DNA of 64,000 nt from Vespa crabro. Taxonomy: Eukaryota > Arthropoda > Insecta > Hymenoptera > Vespidae. The notes under the pieces are model-generated. The model was given only the letters and a program-made list of their open reading frames with translations. It was not told the origin of the DNA and did not search any database. The translations under genes were made by a program, and so were the position numbers. Positions 24,893 to 38,188 of the stretch are shown here, in pieces. Where the stretch lies: the NCBI RefSeq assembly GCF_910589235.1, contig NW_025813596.1, forward strand, positions 62,001 through 126,000, given 5' to 3'. Positions within the stretch are counted from its first letter, which is position 1; every line of letters starts with the position of its first letter.

Positions 24893-26936
24893 AACATTTT
24901 TCTAACTGTGGCACAAGTATTATTAAAGATTTCACGATTTTATCTTCGCATATACCGAAATTCGCGTATGTCGATTACGTTTTTCGACAATTATCATATG
25001 AAAACGCGTATTTAAACATAGTAAAAACGTTATATTCTTGTTATATTCTTTATTCTGCATCGATAGAATATAAAATCATTGAAATTGAACGAGATTTCAA
25101 GTTTTCGTTTTTCGACGATACGCGTATATCAGCGAAAAATCGTATATACGATATGAAAGAATGTTAAAAACTTTGATTCCAATATAAAATAGATGTTTGA
25201 TCTTATGAAATGCAATGTTCTGAATCGATTGGTAACATTTTTCTAACTGTGGCACAAGTATTATTAAAGATTTCACGATTTTATCTTCGCATATACCGAA
25301 ATTCGCGTATGTCGATTACGTTTTTCGACAATTATCATATGAAAACGCGTATTTAAACATAGTAAAAACGTTATATTCTTGTTATATTCTTTATTCTGCA
25401 TCGATAGAATATAAATCATTGAAATTGAACGAGATTTCAAGTTTTCGTTTTTCGACGATACGCGTATATGAGCGAAAAATCGTATATACGATATGAAAGA
25501 ATGTTAAAAACTTTGATTCCAATATAAAATAGATGTTTGATCTTATGAAATGCAATGTTCTGAATCGATTGGTAACATTTTTCTAACTGTGGCACAAGTA
25601 TTATTAAAGATTTCACGATTTTATCTTCGCATATACCGAAATTCGCGTATGTCGATTACGTTTTTCGACAATTATCATATGAAAACGCGTATTTAAACAT
25701 AGTAAAAACGTTATATTCTTGTTATATTCTTTATTCTGCATCGATAGAATATAAAATCATTGAAATTGAACGAGATTTCAAGTTTTCGTTTTTCGACGAT
25801 ACGCGTATATGAGCGAAAAATCGTATATACGATATGAAAGAATGTTAAAAACTTTGATTCCAATATAAAATAGATGTTTGATCTTATGAAATGCAATGTT
25901 CTGAATCGATTGGTAACATTTTTCTAACTGTGGCACAAGTATTATTAAAGATTTCACGATTTTATCTTCGCATATACCGAAATTCGCGTATGTCGATTAC
26001 GTTTTTCGACAATTATCATATGAAAACGCGTATTTAAACATAGTAAAAACGTTATATTCTTGCTATATTCTTTATTCTGCATCGATAGAATATAAAATCA
26101 TTGAAATTGAACGAGATTTCAAGTTTTCGTTTTTCGACGATACGCGTATATCAGCGAAAAATCGTATATACGATATGAAAGAATGTTAAAAACTTTGATT
26201 CCAATATAAAATAGATGTTTGATCTTATGAAATGCAATGTTCTGAATCGATTGGTAACATTTTTCTAACTGTGGCACAAGTATTATTAAAGATTTCACGA
26301 TTTTATCTTCGCATATACCGAAATTCGCGTATGTCGATTACGTTTTTCGACAATTATCATATGAAAACGCGTATTTAAACATAGTAAAAACGTTATATTC
26401 TTGTTATATTCTTTATTCTGCATCGATAGAATATAAATCATTGAAATTGAACGAGATTTCAAGTTTTCGTTTTTCGACGATACGCGTATATGAGCGAAAA
26501 ATCGTATATACGATATGAAAGAATGTTAAAAACTTTGATTCCAATATAAAATAGATGTTTGATCTTATGAAATGCAATGTTCTGAATCGATTGGTAACAT
26601 TTTTCTAACTGTGGCACAAGTATTATTAAAGATTTCACGATTTTATCTTCGCATATACCGAAATTCGCGTATGTCGATTACGTTTTTCGACAATTATCAT
26701 ATGAAAACGCGTATTTAAACATAGTAAAAACGTTATATTCTTGTTATATTCTTTATTCTGCATCGATAGAATATAAAATCATTGAAATTGAACGAGATTT
26801 CAAGTTTTCGTTTTTCGACGATACGCGTATATGAGCGAAAAATCGTATATACGATATGAAAGAATGTTAAAAACTTTGATTCCAATATAAAATAGATGTT
26901 TGATCTTATGAAATGCAATGTTCTGAATCGATTGGT
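24893..26936. repeat. Three-unit higher-order repeat with a 340-bp member (1022-bp period)
   Basis: Units 73-75 and 76-78 repeat the order 238C / one A deleted from the A4 run at unit positions 180-183 / consensus. The deleted members are 25234-25573 and 26256-26595. Unit 76 adds a private T to C in the 11-bp tandem block. A shared indel plus a shared substitution in the same order indicates a block duplication. Confidence 0.85.
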
Positions 26937-27278
26937 AACATTTTTCTAACTGTGGCACAAGTATTATTAAAGATTTCACGATTTTATCTTCGCATATACA
27001 GAAATTCGCGTATGTCGATTACGTTTTTTCGACAATTATCATATGAAAACGCGTATTTAAACATAGTAAAAACGTTATATTCTTGTTATATTCTTTATTC
27101 TGCATCGATAGAATATAAAATCATTGAAATTGAACGAGATTTCAAGTTTTCGTTTTTCGACGATACGCGTATATGAGCGAAAAATCGTATTTACGATATG
27201 AAAGAATGTTAAAAACTTTGATTCCAATATAAAATAGATGTTTGATCTTATGAAATGCAATGTTCTGAATCGATTGGT
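26937..27278. repeat. 342-bp unit (unit 79)
   Basis: This unit carries 64A, one additional T in the T5 run near position 88-92 and a private A to T in the 14-bp palindrome, which breaks its symmetry. It separates the three-unit repeat from the four-unit repeat that follows. Confidence 0.85.
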
Positions 27279-30006
27279 AACATTTTTCTAACTGTGGCAC
27301 AAGTATTATTAAAGATTTCACGATTTTATCTTCGCATATACCGAAATTCGCGTATGTCGATTACGTTTTTCGACAATTATCATATGAAAACGCGTATTTA
27401 AACATAGTAAAAACGTTATATTCTTGTTATATTCTTTATTCTGCATCGATAGAATATAAAATCATTGAAATTGAACGAGATTTCAAGTTTTCGTTTTTCA
27501 ACGATACGCGTATATCAGCGAAAAATCGTATATACGATATGAAAGAATGTTAAAAACTTTGATTCCAATATAAAATAGATATTTGATCTTATGAAATGCA
27601 ATGTTCTGAATCGATTGGTAACATTTTTCTAACTGTGGCACAAGTATTATTAAAGATTTCACGATTTTATCTTCGCATATACAGAAATTCGCGTATGTCG
27701 ATTACGTTTTTCGACAATTATCATATGAAAACGCGTATTTAAACATAGTAAAAACGTTATATTCTTGTTATATTCTTTATTCTGCATCGATAGAATATAA
27801 AATCATTGAAATTGAACGAGATTTCAAGTTTTCGTTTTTCGACGATATGCGTATATGAGCGAAAAATCGTATATACGATATGAAAGAATGTTAAAAACTT
27901 TGATTCCAATATAAAATAGATGTTTGATCTTATGAAATGCATTGTTCTGAATCGATTGGTAACATTTTTCTAACTGTGGCACAAGTATTATTAAACATTT
28001 CACGATTTTATCTTCGCATATACCGAAATTCGCGTATGTCGATTACGTTTTTCGACAATTATGATATGAAAACGCGTATTTAAACATAGTAAAAACGTTA
28101 TATTCTTGTTATATTCTTTATTCTGCATCGATAGAATATAAAATCATTGAAATTGAACGAGATTTCAAGTTTTCGTTTTTCGACGATACGCGTATATGAG
28201 CGAAAAATCGTATATACGATATGAAAGAATGTTAAAAACTTTGATTCCAATATAAAATAGATGTTTGATCTTATGAAATGCAATGTTCTGAATCGATTGG
28301 TAACATTTTTCTAACTGTGGCGCAAGTATTATTAAAGATTTCACGATTTTATCTTCGCATATACCGAAATTCGCGTATGTCGATTACGTTTTTCGACAAT
28401 TATCATATGAAAACGCGTATTTAAACATAGTAAAAACTTTATATTCTTGTTATATTCTTTATTCTGCATCGATAGAATATAAAATCATTGAAATTGAACG
28501 AGATTTCAAGTTTTCGTTTTTCGACGATACGCGTATATGAGCGAAAAATCGTATATACGATATGAAAGAATGTTAAAAACTTTGATTCCAATATAAAATA
28601 GATGTTTGATCTTATGAAATGCAATGTTCTGAATCGATTGGTAACATTTTTCTAACTGTGGCACAAGTATTATTAAAGATTTCACGATTTTATCTTCGCA
28701 TATACCGAAATTCGCGTATGTCGATTACGTTTTTCGACAATTATCATATGAAAACGCGTATTTAAACATAGTAAAAACGTTATATTCTTGTTATATTCTT
28801 TATTCTGCATCGATAGAATGTAAAATCATTGAAATTGAACGAGATTTCAAGTTTTCGTTTTTCGACGATACGCGTATATCAGCGAAAAATCGTATATACG
28901 ATATGAAAGAATGTTAAAAACTTTGATTCCAATATAAAATAGATGTTTGATCTTATGAAATGCAATGTTCTGAATCGATTGGTAACATTTTTCTAACTGT
29001 GGCACAAGTATTATTAAAGATTTCACGATTTTATCTTCGCATATACAGAAATTCGCGTATGTCGATTACGTTTTTCGACAATTATCATATGAAAACGCGT
29101 ATTTAAACATAGTAAAAACGTTATATTCTTGTTATATTCTTTATTCTGCATCGATAGAATATAAAATCATTGAAATTGAACGAGATTTCAAGTTTTCGTT
29201 TTTCGACGATACGCGTATATGAGCGAAAAATCGTATATACGATATGAAAGAATGTTAAAAACTTTGATTCCAATATAAAATAGATGTTTGATCTTATGAA
29301 ATGCATTGTTCTGAATCGATTGGTAACATTTTTCTAACTGTGGCACAAGTATTATTAAACATTTCACGATTTTATCTTCGCATATACCGAAATTCGCGTA
29401 TGTCGATTACGTTTTTCGACAATTAAGATATGAAAACGCGTATTTAAACATAGTAAAAACGTTATATTCTTGTTATATTCTTTATTCTGCATCGATAGAA
29501 TATAAAATCATTGAAATTGAACGAGATTTCAAGTTTTCGTTTTTCGACGATACGCGTATATGAGCGAAAAATCGTATATACGATATGACAGAATGTTAAA
29601 AACTTTGATTCCAATATAAAATAGATGTTTGATCTTATGAAATGCAATGTTCTGAATCGATTGGTAACATTTTTCGAACTGTGGCACAAGTATTATTAAA
29701 GATTTCACGATTTTATCTTCGCATATACCGAAATTCGCGTATGTCGATTACGTTTTTCGACAATTATCATATGAAAACGCGTATTTAAACATAGTAAAAA
29801 CGTTATATTCTTGTTATATTCTTTATTCTGCATCGATAGAATATAAAATCATTGAAATTGAACGAGATTTCAAGTTTTCGTTTTTCGACGATACGCGTAT
29901 ATGAGCGAAAAATCGTATATACGATATGAAAGAATGTTAAAAACTTTGATTCCAATATAAAATAGATGTTTGATCTTATGAAATGCAATGTTCTGAATCG
30001 ATTGGT
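27279..30006. repeat. Four-unit higher-order repeat (1364-bp period)
   Basis: Units 80-83 (27279-28642) and 84-87 (28643-30006) share the order 238C / 64A+323T / 36C+103G / fourth unit without these markers. Each copy has private changes: 222A and 303A in unit 80, 229T in unit 81, 137T in unit 83, an A to G in the AATATAAAAT 10-mer of unit 84, 102A in unit 86 and 11G in unit 87. The same trio of markers in looser form occurs at 22848-23870 (units 67-69). Confidence 0.8.
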
Positions 30007-33000
30007 AACATTTTTCTAACTGTGGCACAAGTATTATTAAAGATTTCACGATTTTATCTTCGCATATACCGAAATTCGCGTATGTCGATTACGTTTTTCG
30101 ACAATTATCATATGAAAACGCGTATTTAAACATAGTAAAAACGTTATATTCTTGTTATATTCTTTATTCTGCATCGATAGAATATAAAATCATTGAAATT
30201 GAACGAGATTTCAAGTTTTCGTTTTTCGACGATACGCGTATATGAGCGAAAAATCGTATATTCGATATGAAAGAATGTTAAAAACTTTGATTCCAATATA
30301 AAATAGATGTTTGATCTTATGAAATGCAATGTTCTGAATCGATTGGTAACATTTTTCTAACTGTGGCACAAGTATTATTAAAGATTTCACGATTTTATCT
30401 TCGCATATACCGAAATTCGCGTATGTCGATTACGTTTTTCGACAATTATCATATGAAAACGCGTATTTAAACATAGTAAAAACGTTATATTCTTGTTATA
30501 TTCTTTATTCTGCATCGATAGAATATAAAATCATTGAAATTGAACGAGATTTCAAGTTTTCGTTTTTCGACGATACGCGTATATCAGCGAAAAATCGTAT
30601 ATACGATATGAAAGAATGTTAAAAACTTTGATTCCAATATAAAATAGATGTTTGATCTTATGAAATGCAATGTTCTGAATCGATTGGTAACATTTTTCTA
30701 ACTGTGGCACAAGTATTATTAAAGATTTCACGATTTTATCTTCGCATATACCGAAATTCGCGTATGTCGATTACGTTTTTCGACAATTATCATATGAAAA
30801 CGCGTATTTAAACATAGTAAAAACGTTATATTCTTGTTATATTCTTTATTCTGCATCGATAGAATATAAAATCATTGAAATTGAGCGAGATTTCAAGTTT
30901 TCGTTTTTCGACGATACGCGTATATGAGCGAAAAATCGTATATACGATATGAAAGAATGTTAAAAACTTTGATTCCAATATAAAATAGATGTTTGATCTT
31001 ATGAAATGCAATGTTCTGAATCGATTGGTAACATTTTTCTAACTGTGGCACAAGTATTATTAAAGATTTCACGATTTTATCTTCGCATATACCGAAATTC
31101 GCGTATGTCGATTACGTTTTTCGACAATTATCATATAAAAACGCGTATTTAAACATAGTAAAAACGTTATATTCTTGTTATATTCTTTATTCTGCATCGA
31201 TAGAATATAAAATCATTGAAATTGAACGAGATTTCAAGTTTTCGTTTTTCGACGATACGCGTATATGAGCGAAAAATCGTATATACGATATGAAAGAATG
31301 TTAAAAACTTTGATTCCAATATAAAATAGATGTTTGATCTTATGAAATGCAATGTTCTGAATCGATTGGTAACATTTTTCTAACTGTGGCACAAGTATTA
31401 TTAAAGATTTCACGATTTTATCTTCGCATATACAGAAATTCGCGTATGTCGATTACGTTTTTCGACAATTATCATATGAAAACGCGTATTCAAACATAGT
31501 AAAAACGTTATATTCTTGTTATATTCTTTATTCTGCATCGATAGAATATAAAATCATTGAAATTGAACGAGATTTCAAGTTTTCGTTTTTCGACGATACG
31601 CGTATATGAGCGAAAAATCGTATATACGATATGAAAGAATGTTAAAAACTTTGATTCCAATATAAAATAGATGTTTGATCTTATGAAATGCATTGTTCTG
31701 AATCGATTGGTAACATTTTTCTAACTGTGGCACAAGTATTATTAAAGATTTCACGATTTTAACTTCGCATATACCGAAATTCGCGTATGTCGATTACGTT
31801 TTTCGACAATTATCATATGAAAACGCGTATTTAATCATAGTAAAAACGTTATATTCTTGTTATATTCTTTATTCTGCATCGATAGAATATAAAATCATTG
31901 AAATTGAACGAGATTTCAAGTTTTCGTTTTTCGACGATACGCGTATATGAGCGAAAAATCGTATATACGATATGAAAGAATGTTAAAAACTTTGATTCCA
32001 ATATAAAATAGATGTTTGATCTTATGAAATGCAATGTTCTGAATCGATTGGTAACATTTTTCTAACTGTGGCACAAGTATTATTAAAGATTTCACGATTT
32101 TATCTTCGCATATACCGAAATTCGCGTATGTCGATTACGTTTTTCGACAATTATCATATGAAAACGCGTATTTAAACATAGTAAAAACGTTATATTCTTG
32201 TTATATTCTTTATTCTGCATCGATAGAATATAAAATCATTGAAATTGAACGAGATTTCAAGTTTTCGTTTTTCGACGATACGCGTATATGAGCGAAAAAT
32301 CGTATATACGATATGAAAGAATGTTAAAAACTTTGATTCCAATATAAAATAGATGTTTGATCTTATGAAATGCAATGTTCTGAATCGATTGGTAACATTT
32401 TTCTAACTGTGGCACAAGTATTATTAAAGATTTCACGATTTTATCTTCGCATATACCGAAATTCGCGTATGTCGATTACGTTTTTCGACAATTATCATAT
32501 GAAAACGCGTATTTAAACATAGTAAAAACGTTATATTCTTGTTATATTCTTTATTCTGCATCGATAGAATATAAAATCATTGAAATTGAACGAGATTTCA
32601 AGTTTTCGTTTTTCGACGATACGCGTATATGAGCGAAAAATCGTATATACGATATGAAAGAATGTTAAAAACTTTGATTCCAATATAAAATAGATGTTTG
32701 ATCTTATGAAATGCAATGTTCTGAATCGATTGGTAACATTTTTCTAACTGTGGCACAAGTATTATTAAAGATTTCACGATTTTATCTTCGCATATACAGA
32801 AATTCGCGTATGTCGATTACGTTTTTCGACAATTATCATATGAAAACGCGTATTTAAACATAGTAAAAACGTTATATTCTTGTTATATTCTTTATTCTGC
32901 ATCGATAGAATATAAAATCATTGAAATTGAACGAGATTTCAAGTTTTCGTTTTTCGACGATACGCGTATATGAGCGAAAAATCGTATATACGATATGAAA

Positions 33001-34096
33001 GAATGTTAAAAACTTTGATTCCAATATAAAATAGATGTTTGATCTTATGAAATGCATTGTTCTGAATCGATTGGTAACATTTTTCTAACTGTGGCACAAG
33101 TATTATTAAAGATTTCACGATTTTATCTTCGCATATACCGAAATTCGCGTATGTCGATTACGTTTTTCGACAATTATCATATGAAAATGCGTATTTTAAC
33201 ATAGTAAAAACGTTATATTCTTGTTATATTCTTTATTCTGCATCGATAGAATATAAAATCATTGAAATTGAACGAGATTTCAAGTTTTCGTTTTTCGACG
33301 ATACGCGTATATGAGCGAAAAATCGTATATACGATATGAAAGAATGTTAAAAACTTTGATTCCAATATAAAATAGATGTTTGATCTTATGAAATGCAATG
33401 TTCTGAATCGATTGGTAACATTTTTCTAACTGTGGCACAAGTATTATTAAAGATTTCACGATTTTATCTTCGCATATACCGAAATTCGCGTATGTCGATT
33501 ACGTTTTTCGACAATTATCATATGAAAACGCGTATTTAAACATAGTAAAAACGTTATATTCTTGTTATATTCTTTATTCTGCATCGATAGAATATAAAAT
33601 CATTGAAATTGAACGAGATTTCAAGTTTTCGTTTTTCGACGATACGCGTATATGAGCGAAAAATCGTATATACGATATGAAAGAATGTTAAAAACTTTGA
33701 TTCCAATATAAAATAGATGTTTGATCTTATGAAATGCAATGTTCTGAATCGATTGGTAACATTTTTCTAACTGTGGCACAAGTATTATTAAAGATTTCAC
33801 GATTTTATCTTCGCATATACAGAAATTCGCGTATGTCGATTACGTTTTTCGACAATTATCATATGAAAACGCGTATTTAAACATAGTAAAAACGTTATAT
33901 TCTTGTTATATTCTTTATTCTGCATCGATAGAATATAAAATCATTGAAATTGAACGAGATTTCAAGTTTACGTTTTTCGACGATACGCGTATATGAGCGA
34001 AAAATCGTATATGATATGAAAGAATGTTAAAAACTTTGATTCCAATATAAAATAGATGTTTGATCTTATGAAATGCATTGTTCTGAATCGATTGGT
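30007..34096. repeat. Mixed segment with spaced 64A/323T units (units 88-99)
   Basis: 64A+323T appears in units 92 (31371), 96 (32735) and 99 (33758), four then three units apart. Unit 89 has 238C. Units 88, 90, 91, 93 and 97 have one or two private changes each; 94, 95 and 98 are consensus. Unit 99 (33758-34096) is 339 bp because two bases are lost within the 14-bp palindrome, and it also has a T to A at about position 213. Confidence 0.85.
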
Positions 34097-35801
34097 AACA
34101 TTTTTCTAACTGTGGCACAAGTATTATTAAAGATTTCACGATTTTATCTTCGCATATACCGAAATTCGCGTATGTCGATTACGTTTTTCGACAATTATCA
34201 TATGAAAACGCGTATTTAAACATAGTAAAAACGTTATATTCTTGTTATATTCTTTATTCTGCATCGATAGAATATAAAATCATTGAAATTGAACGAGATT
34301 TCAAGTTTTCGTTTTTCGACGATACGCGTATATGAGCGAAAAATCGTATATACGATATGAAAGAATGTTAAAAACTTTGATTCCAATATAAAATAGATGT
34401 TTGATCTTATGAAATGCAATGTTCTGAATCGATTGGTAACATTTTTCTAACTGTGGCACAAGTATTATTAAAGATTTCACGATTTTATCTTCGCATATAC
34501 CGAAATTCGCGTATGTCGATTACGTTTTTCGACAATTATCATATGAAAACGCGTATTTAAACATAGTAAAAACGTTATATTCTTGTTATATTCTTTATTC
34601 TGCATCGATAGAATATAAAATCATTGAAATTGAACGAGATTTCAAGTTTTCGTTTTTCGACGATACGCGTATATGAGCGAAAAATCGTATATACGATATG
34701 AAAGAATGTTAAAAACTTTGATTCCAATATAAAATAGATGTTTGATCTTATGAAATGCAATGTTCTGAATCGATTGGTAACATTTTTCTAACTGTGGCAC
34801 AAGTATTATTAAAGATTTCACGATTTTATCTTCGCATATACCGAAATTCGCGTATGTCGATTACGTTTTTCGACAATTATCATATGAAAACGCGTATTTA
34901 AACATAGTAAAAACGTTATATTCTTGTTATATTCTTTATTCTGCATCGATAGAATATAAAATCATTGAAATTGAACGAGATTTCAAGTTTTCGTTTTTCG
35001 ACGATACGCGTATATGAGCGAAAAATCGTATATACGATATGAAAGAATGTTAAAAACTTTGATTCCAATATAAAATAGATGTTTGATCTTATGAAATGCA
35101 TTGTTCTGAATCGATTGGTAACATTTTTCTAACTGTGGCACAAGTATTATTAAAGATTTCACGATTTTATCTTCGCATATACCGAAATTCGCGTATGTCG
35201 ATTACGTTTTTCGACAATTATCATATGAAAACGCGTATTTAAACATAGTAAAAACGTTATATTCTTGTTATATTCTTTATTCTGCATCGATAGAATATAA
35301 AATCATTGAAATTGAACGAGATTTCAAGTTTTCGTTTTACGACGATACGCGTATATGAGCGAAAAATCGTATATACGATATGAAAGAATGTTAAAAACTT
35401 TGATTCCAATATAAAATAGATGTTTGATCTTATGAAATGCAATGTTCTGAATCGATTGGTAACATTTTTCTAACTGTGGCACAAGTATTATTAAAGATTT
35501 CACGATTTTATCTTCGCATATACCGAAATTCGCGTATGTCGATTACGTTTTTCGACAATTATCATATGAAAACGCGTATTTAAACATAGTAAAAACGTTA
35601 TATTCTTGTTATATTCTTTATTCTGCATCGATAGAATATAAAATCATTGAAATTGAACGAGATTTCAAGTTTTCGTTTTTCGACGATTCGCGTATATGAG
35701 CGAAAAATCGTATATACGATATGAAAGAATGTTAAAAACTTTGATTCCAATATAAAATAGATGTTTGATCTTATGAAATGCAATGTTCTGAATCGATTGG
35801 T
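34097..35801. repeat. Near-consensus segment (units 100-104)
   Basis: Units 100 and 101 are consensus, 102 has 323T without 64A, and 103 and 104 have one private change each (220A and 228T). Nothing other than satellite is present. Confidence 0.85.
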
Positions 35802-38188
35802 AACATTTTTCTAACTGTGGCACAAGTATTATTAAAGATTTCACGATTTTATCTTCGCATATACCGAAATTCGCGTATGTCGATTAAGTTTTTCGACAAT
35901 TATCATATGAAAACGCGTATTTAAACATAGTAAAAACGTTATATTCTTGTTATATTCTTTATTCTGCATCGATAGAATATAAAATCATTGAAATTGAACG
36001 AGATTTCAAGTTTTCGTTTTTCGACGATACGCGTATATGAGCGAAAAATCGTATATACGATATGAAAGAATGTTAAAAACTTTGATTCCAATATAAAATA
36101 GATGTTTGATCTTATGAAATGCAATGTTCTGAATCGATTGGTAACATTTTTCTAACTGTGGCACAAGTATTATTAAAGATTTCACGATTTTATTTTCGCA
36201 TATACCGAAATTCGCGTATGTCGATTACGTTTTTCGACAATTATCATATGAAAACGCGTATTTAAACATAGTAAAAACGTTATATTCTTGTTATATTCTT
36301 TATTCTGCATCGATAGAATATAAAATCATTGAAATTGAACGAGATTTCAAGTTTTCGTTTTTCGACGATACGCGTATATGAGCGAAAAATCGTATATACG
36401 ATATGAAAGAATGTTAAAAACTTTGATTCCAATATAAAATAGATGTTTGATCTTATGAAATGCAATGTTCTGAATCGATTGGTAACATTTTTCTAACTGT
36501 GGCACAAGTATTATTAAAGATTTCACGATTTTATCTTCGCATATACCGAAATTCGCGTATGTCGATTAAGTTTTTCGACAATTATCATATGAAAACGCGT
36601 ATTTAAACATAGTAAAAACGTTATATTCTTGTTATATTCTTTATTCTGCATCGATAGAATATAAAATCATTGAAATTGAACGAGATTTCAAGTTTTCGTT
36701 TTTCGACGATACGCGTATATGAGCGAAAAATCGTATATACGATATGAAAGAATGTTAAAAACTTTGATTCCAATATAAAATAGATGTTTGATCTTATGAA
36801 ATGCAATGTTCTGAATCGATTGGTAACATTTTTCTAACTGTGGCACAAGTATTATTAAAGATTTCACGATTTTATCTTCGCATATACCGAAATTCGCGTA
36901 TGTCGATTACGTTTTTCGACAATTATCATATGAAAACGCGTATTTAAACATAGTAAAAACGTTATATTCTTGTTATATTCTTTATTCTGCATCGATAGAA
37001 TATAAAATCATTGAAATTGAACGAGATTTCAAGTTTTCGTTTTTCGACGATACGCGTATATGAGCGAAAAATCGTATATACGATATGAAAGAATGTTAAA
37101 AACTTTGATTCCAATATAAAATAGATGTTTGATCTTATGAAATGCAATGTTCTGAATCGATTGGTAACATTTTTCTAACTGTGGCACAAGTATTATTAAA
37201 GATTTCACGATTTTATCTTCGCATATACCGAAATTCGCGTATGTCGATTAAGTTTTTCGACAATTATCATATGAAAACGCGTATTTAAACATAGTAAAAA
37301 CGTTATATTCTTGTTATATTCTTTATTCTGCATCGATAGAATATAAAATCATTGAAATTGAACGAGATTTCAAGTTTTCGTTTTTCGACGATACGCGTAT
37401 ATGAGCGAAAAATCGTATATACGATATGAAAGAATGTTAAAAACTTTGATTCCAATATAAAATAGATGTTTGATCTTATGAAATGCAATGTTCTGAATCG
37501 ATTGGTAACATTTTTCTAACTGTGGCACAAGTATTATTAAAGATTTCACGATTTTATCTTCGCATATACCGAAATTCGCGTATGTCGATTACGTTTTTCG
37601 ACAATTATCATATGAAAACGCGTATTTAAACATAGTAAAAACGTTATATTCTTGTTATATTCTTTATTCTGCATCGATAGAATATAAAATCATTGAAATT
37701 GAACGAGATTTCAAGTTTTCGTTTTTCGACGATACGCGTATATGAGCGAAAAATCGTATATACGATATGAAAGAATGTTAAAAACTTTGATTCCAATATA
37801 AAATAGATGTTTGATCTTATGAAATGCAATGTTCTGAATCGATTGGTAACATTTTTCTAACTGTGGCACAAGTATTATTAAAGATTTCACGATTTTATCT
37901 TCGCATATACCGAAATTCGCGTATGTCGATTAAGTTTTTCGACAATTATCATATGAAAACGCGTATTTAAACATAGTAAAAACGTTATATTCTTGTTATA
38001 TTCTTTATTCTGCATCGATAGAATATAAAATCATTGAAATTGAACGAGATTTCAAGTTTTCGTTTTTCGACGATACGCGTATATGAGCGAAAAATCGTAT
38101 ATACGATTTGAAAGAATGTTAAAAACTTTGATTCCAATATAAAATAGATGTTTGATCTTATGAAATGCAATGTTCTGAATCGATTGGT
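35802..38188. repeat. Two-unit alternation (682-bp period)
   Basis: Units 105, 107, 109 and 111 carry C to A at position 86, while 106, 108 and 110 have the consensus C. Unit 106 has one private C to T near position 53 and unit 111 adds 261T. This is the simplest higher-order pattern in the window, resting on one marker repeated four times. Confidence 0.7.
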
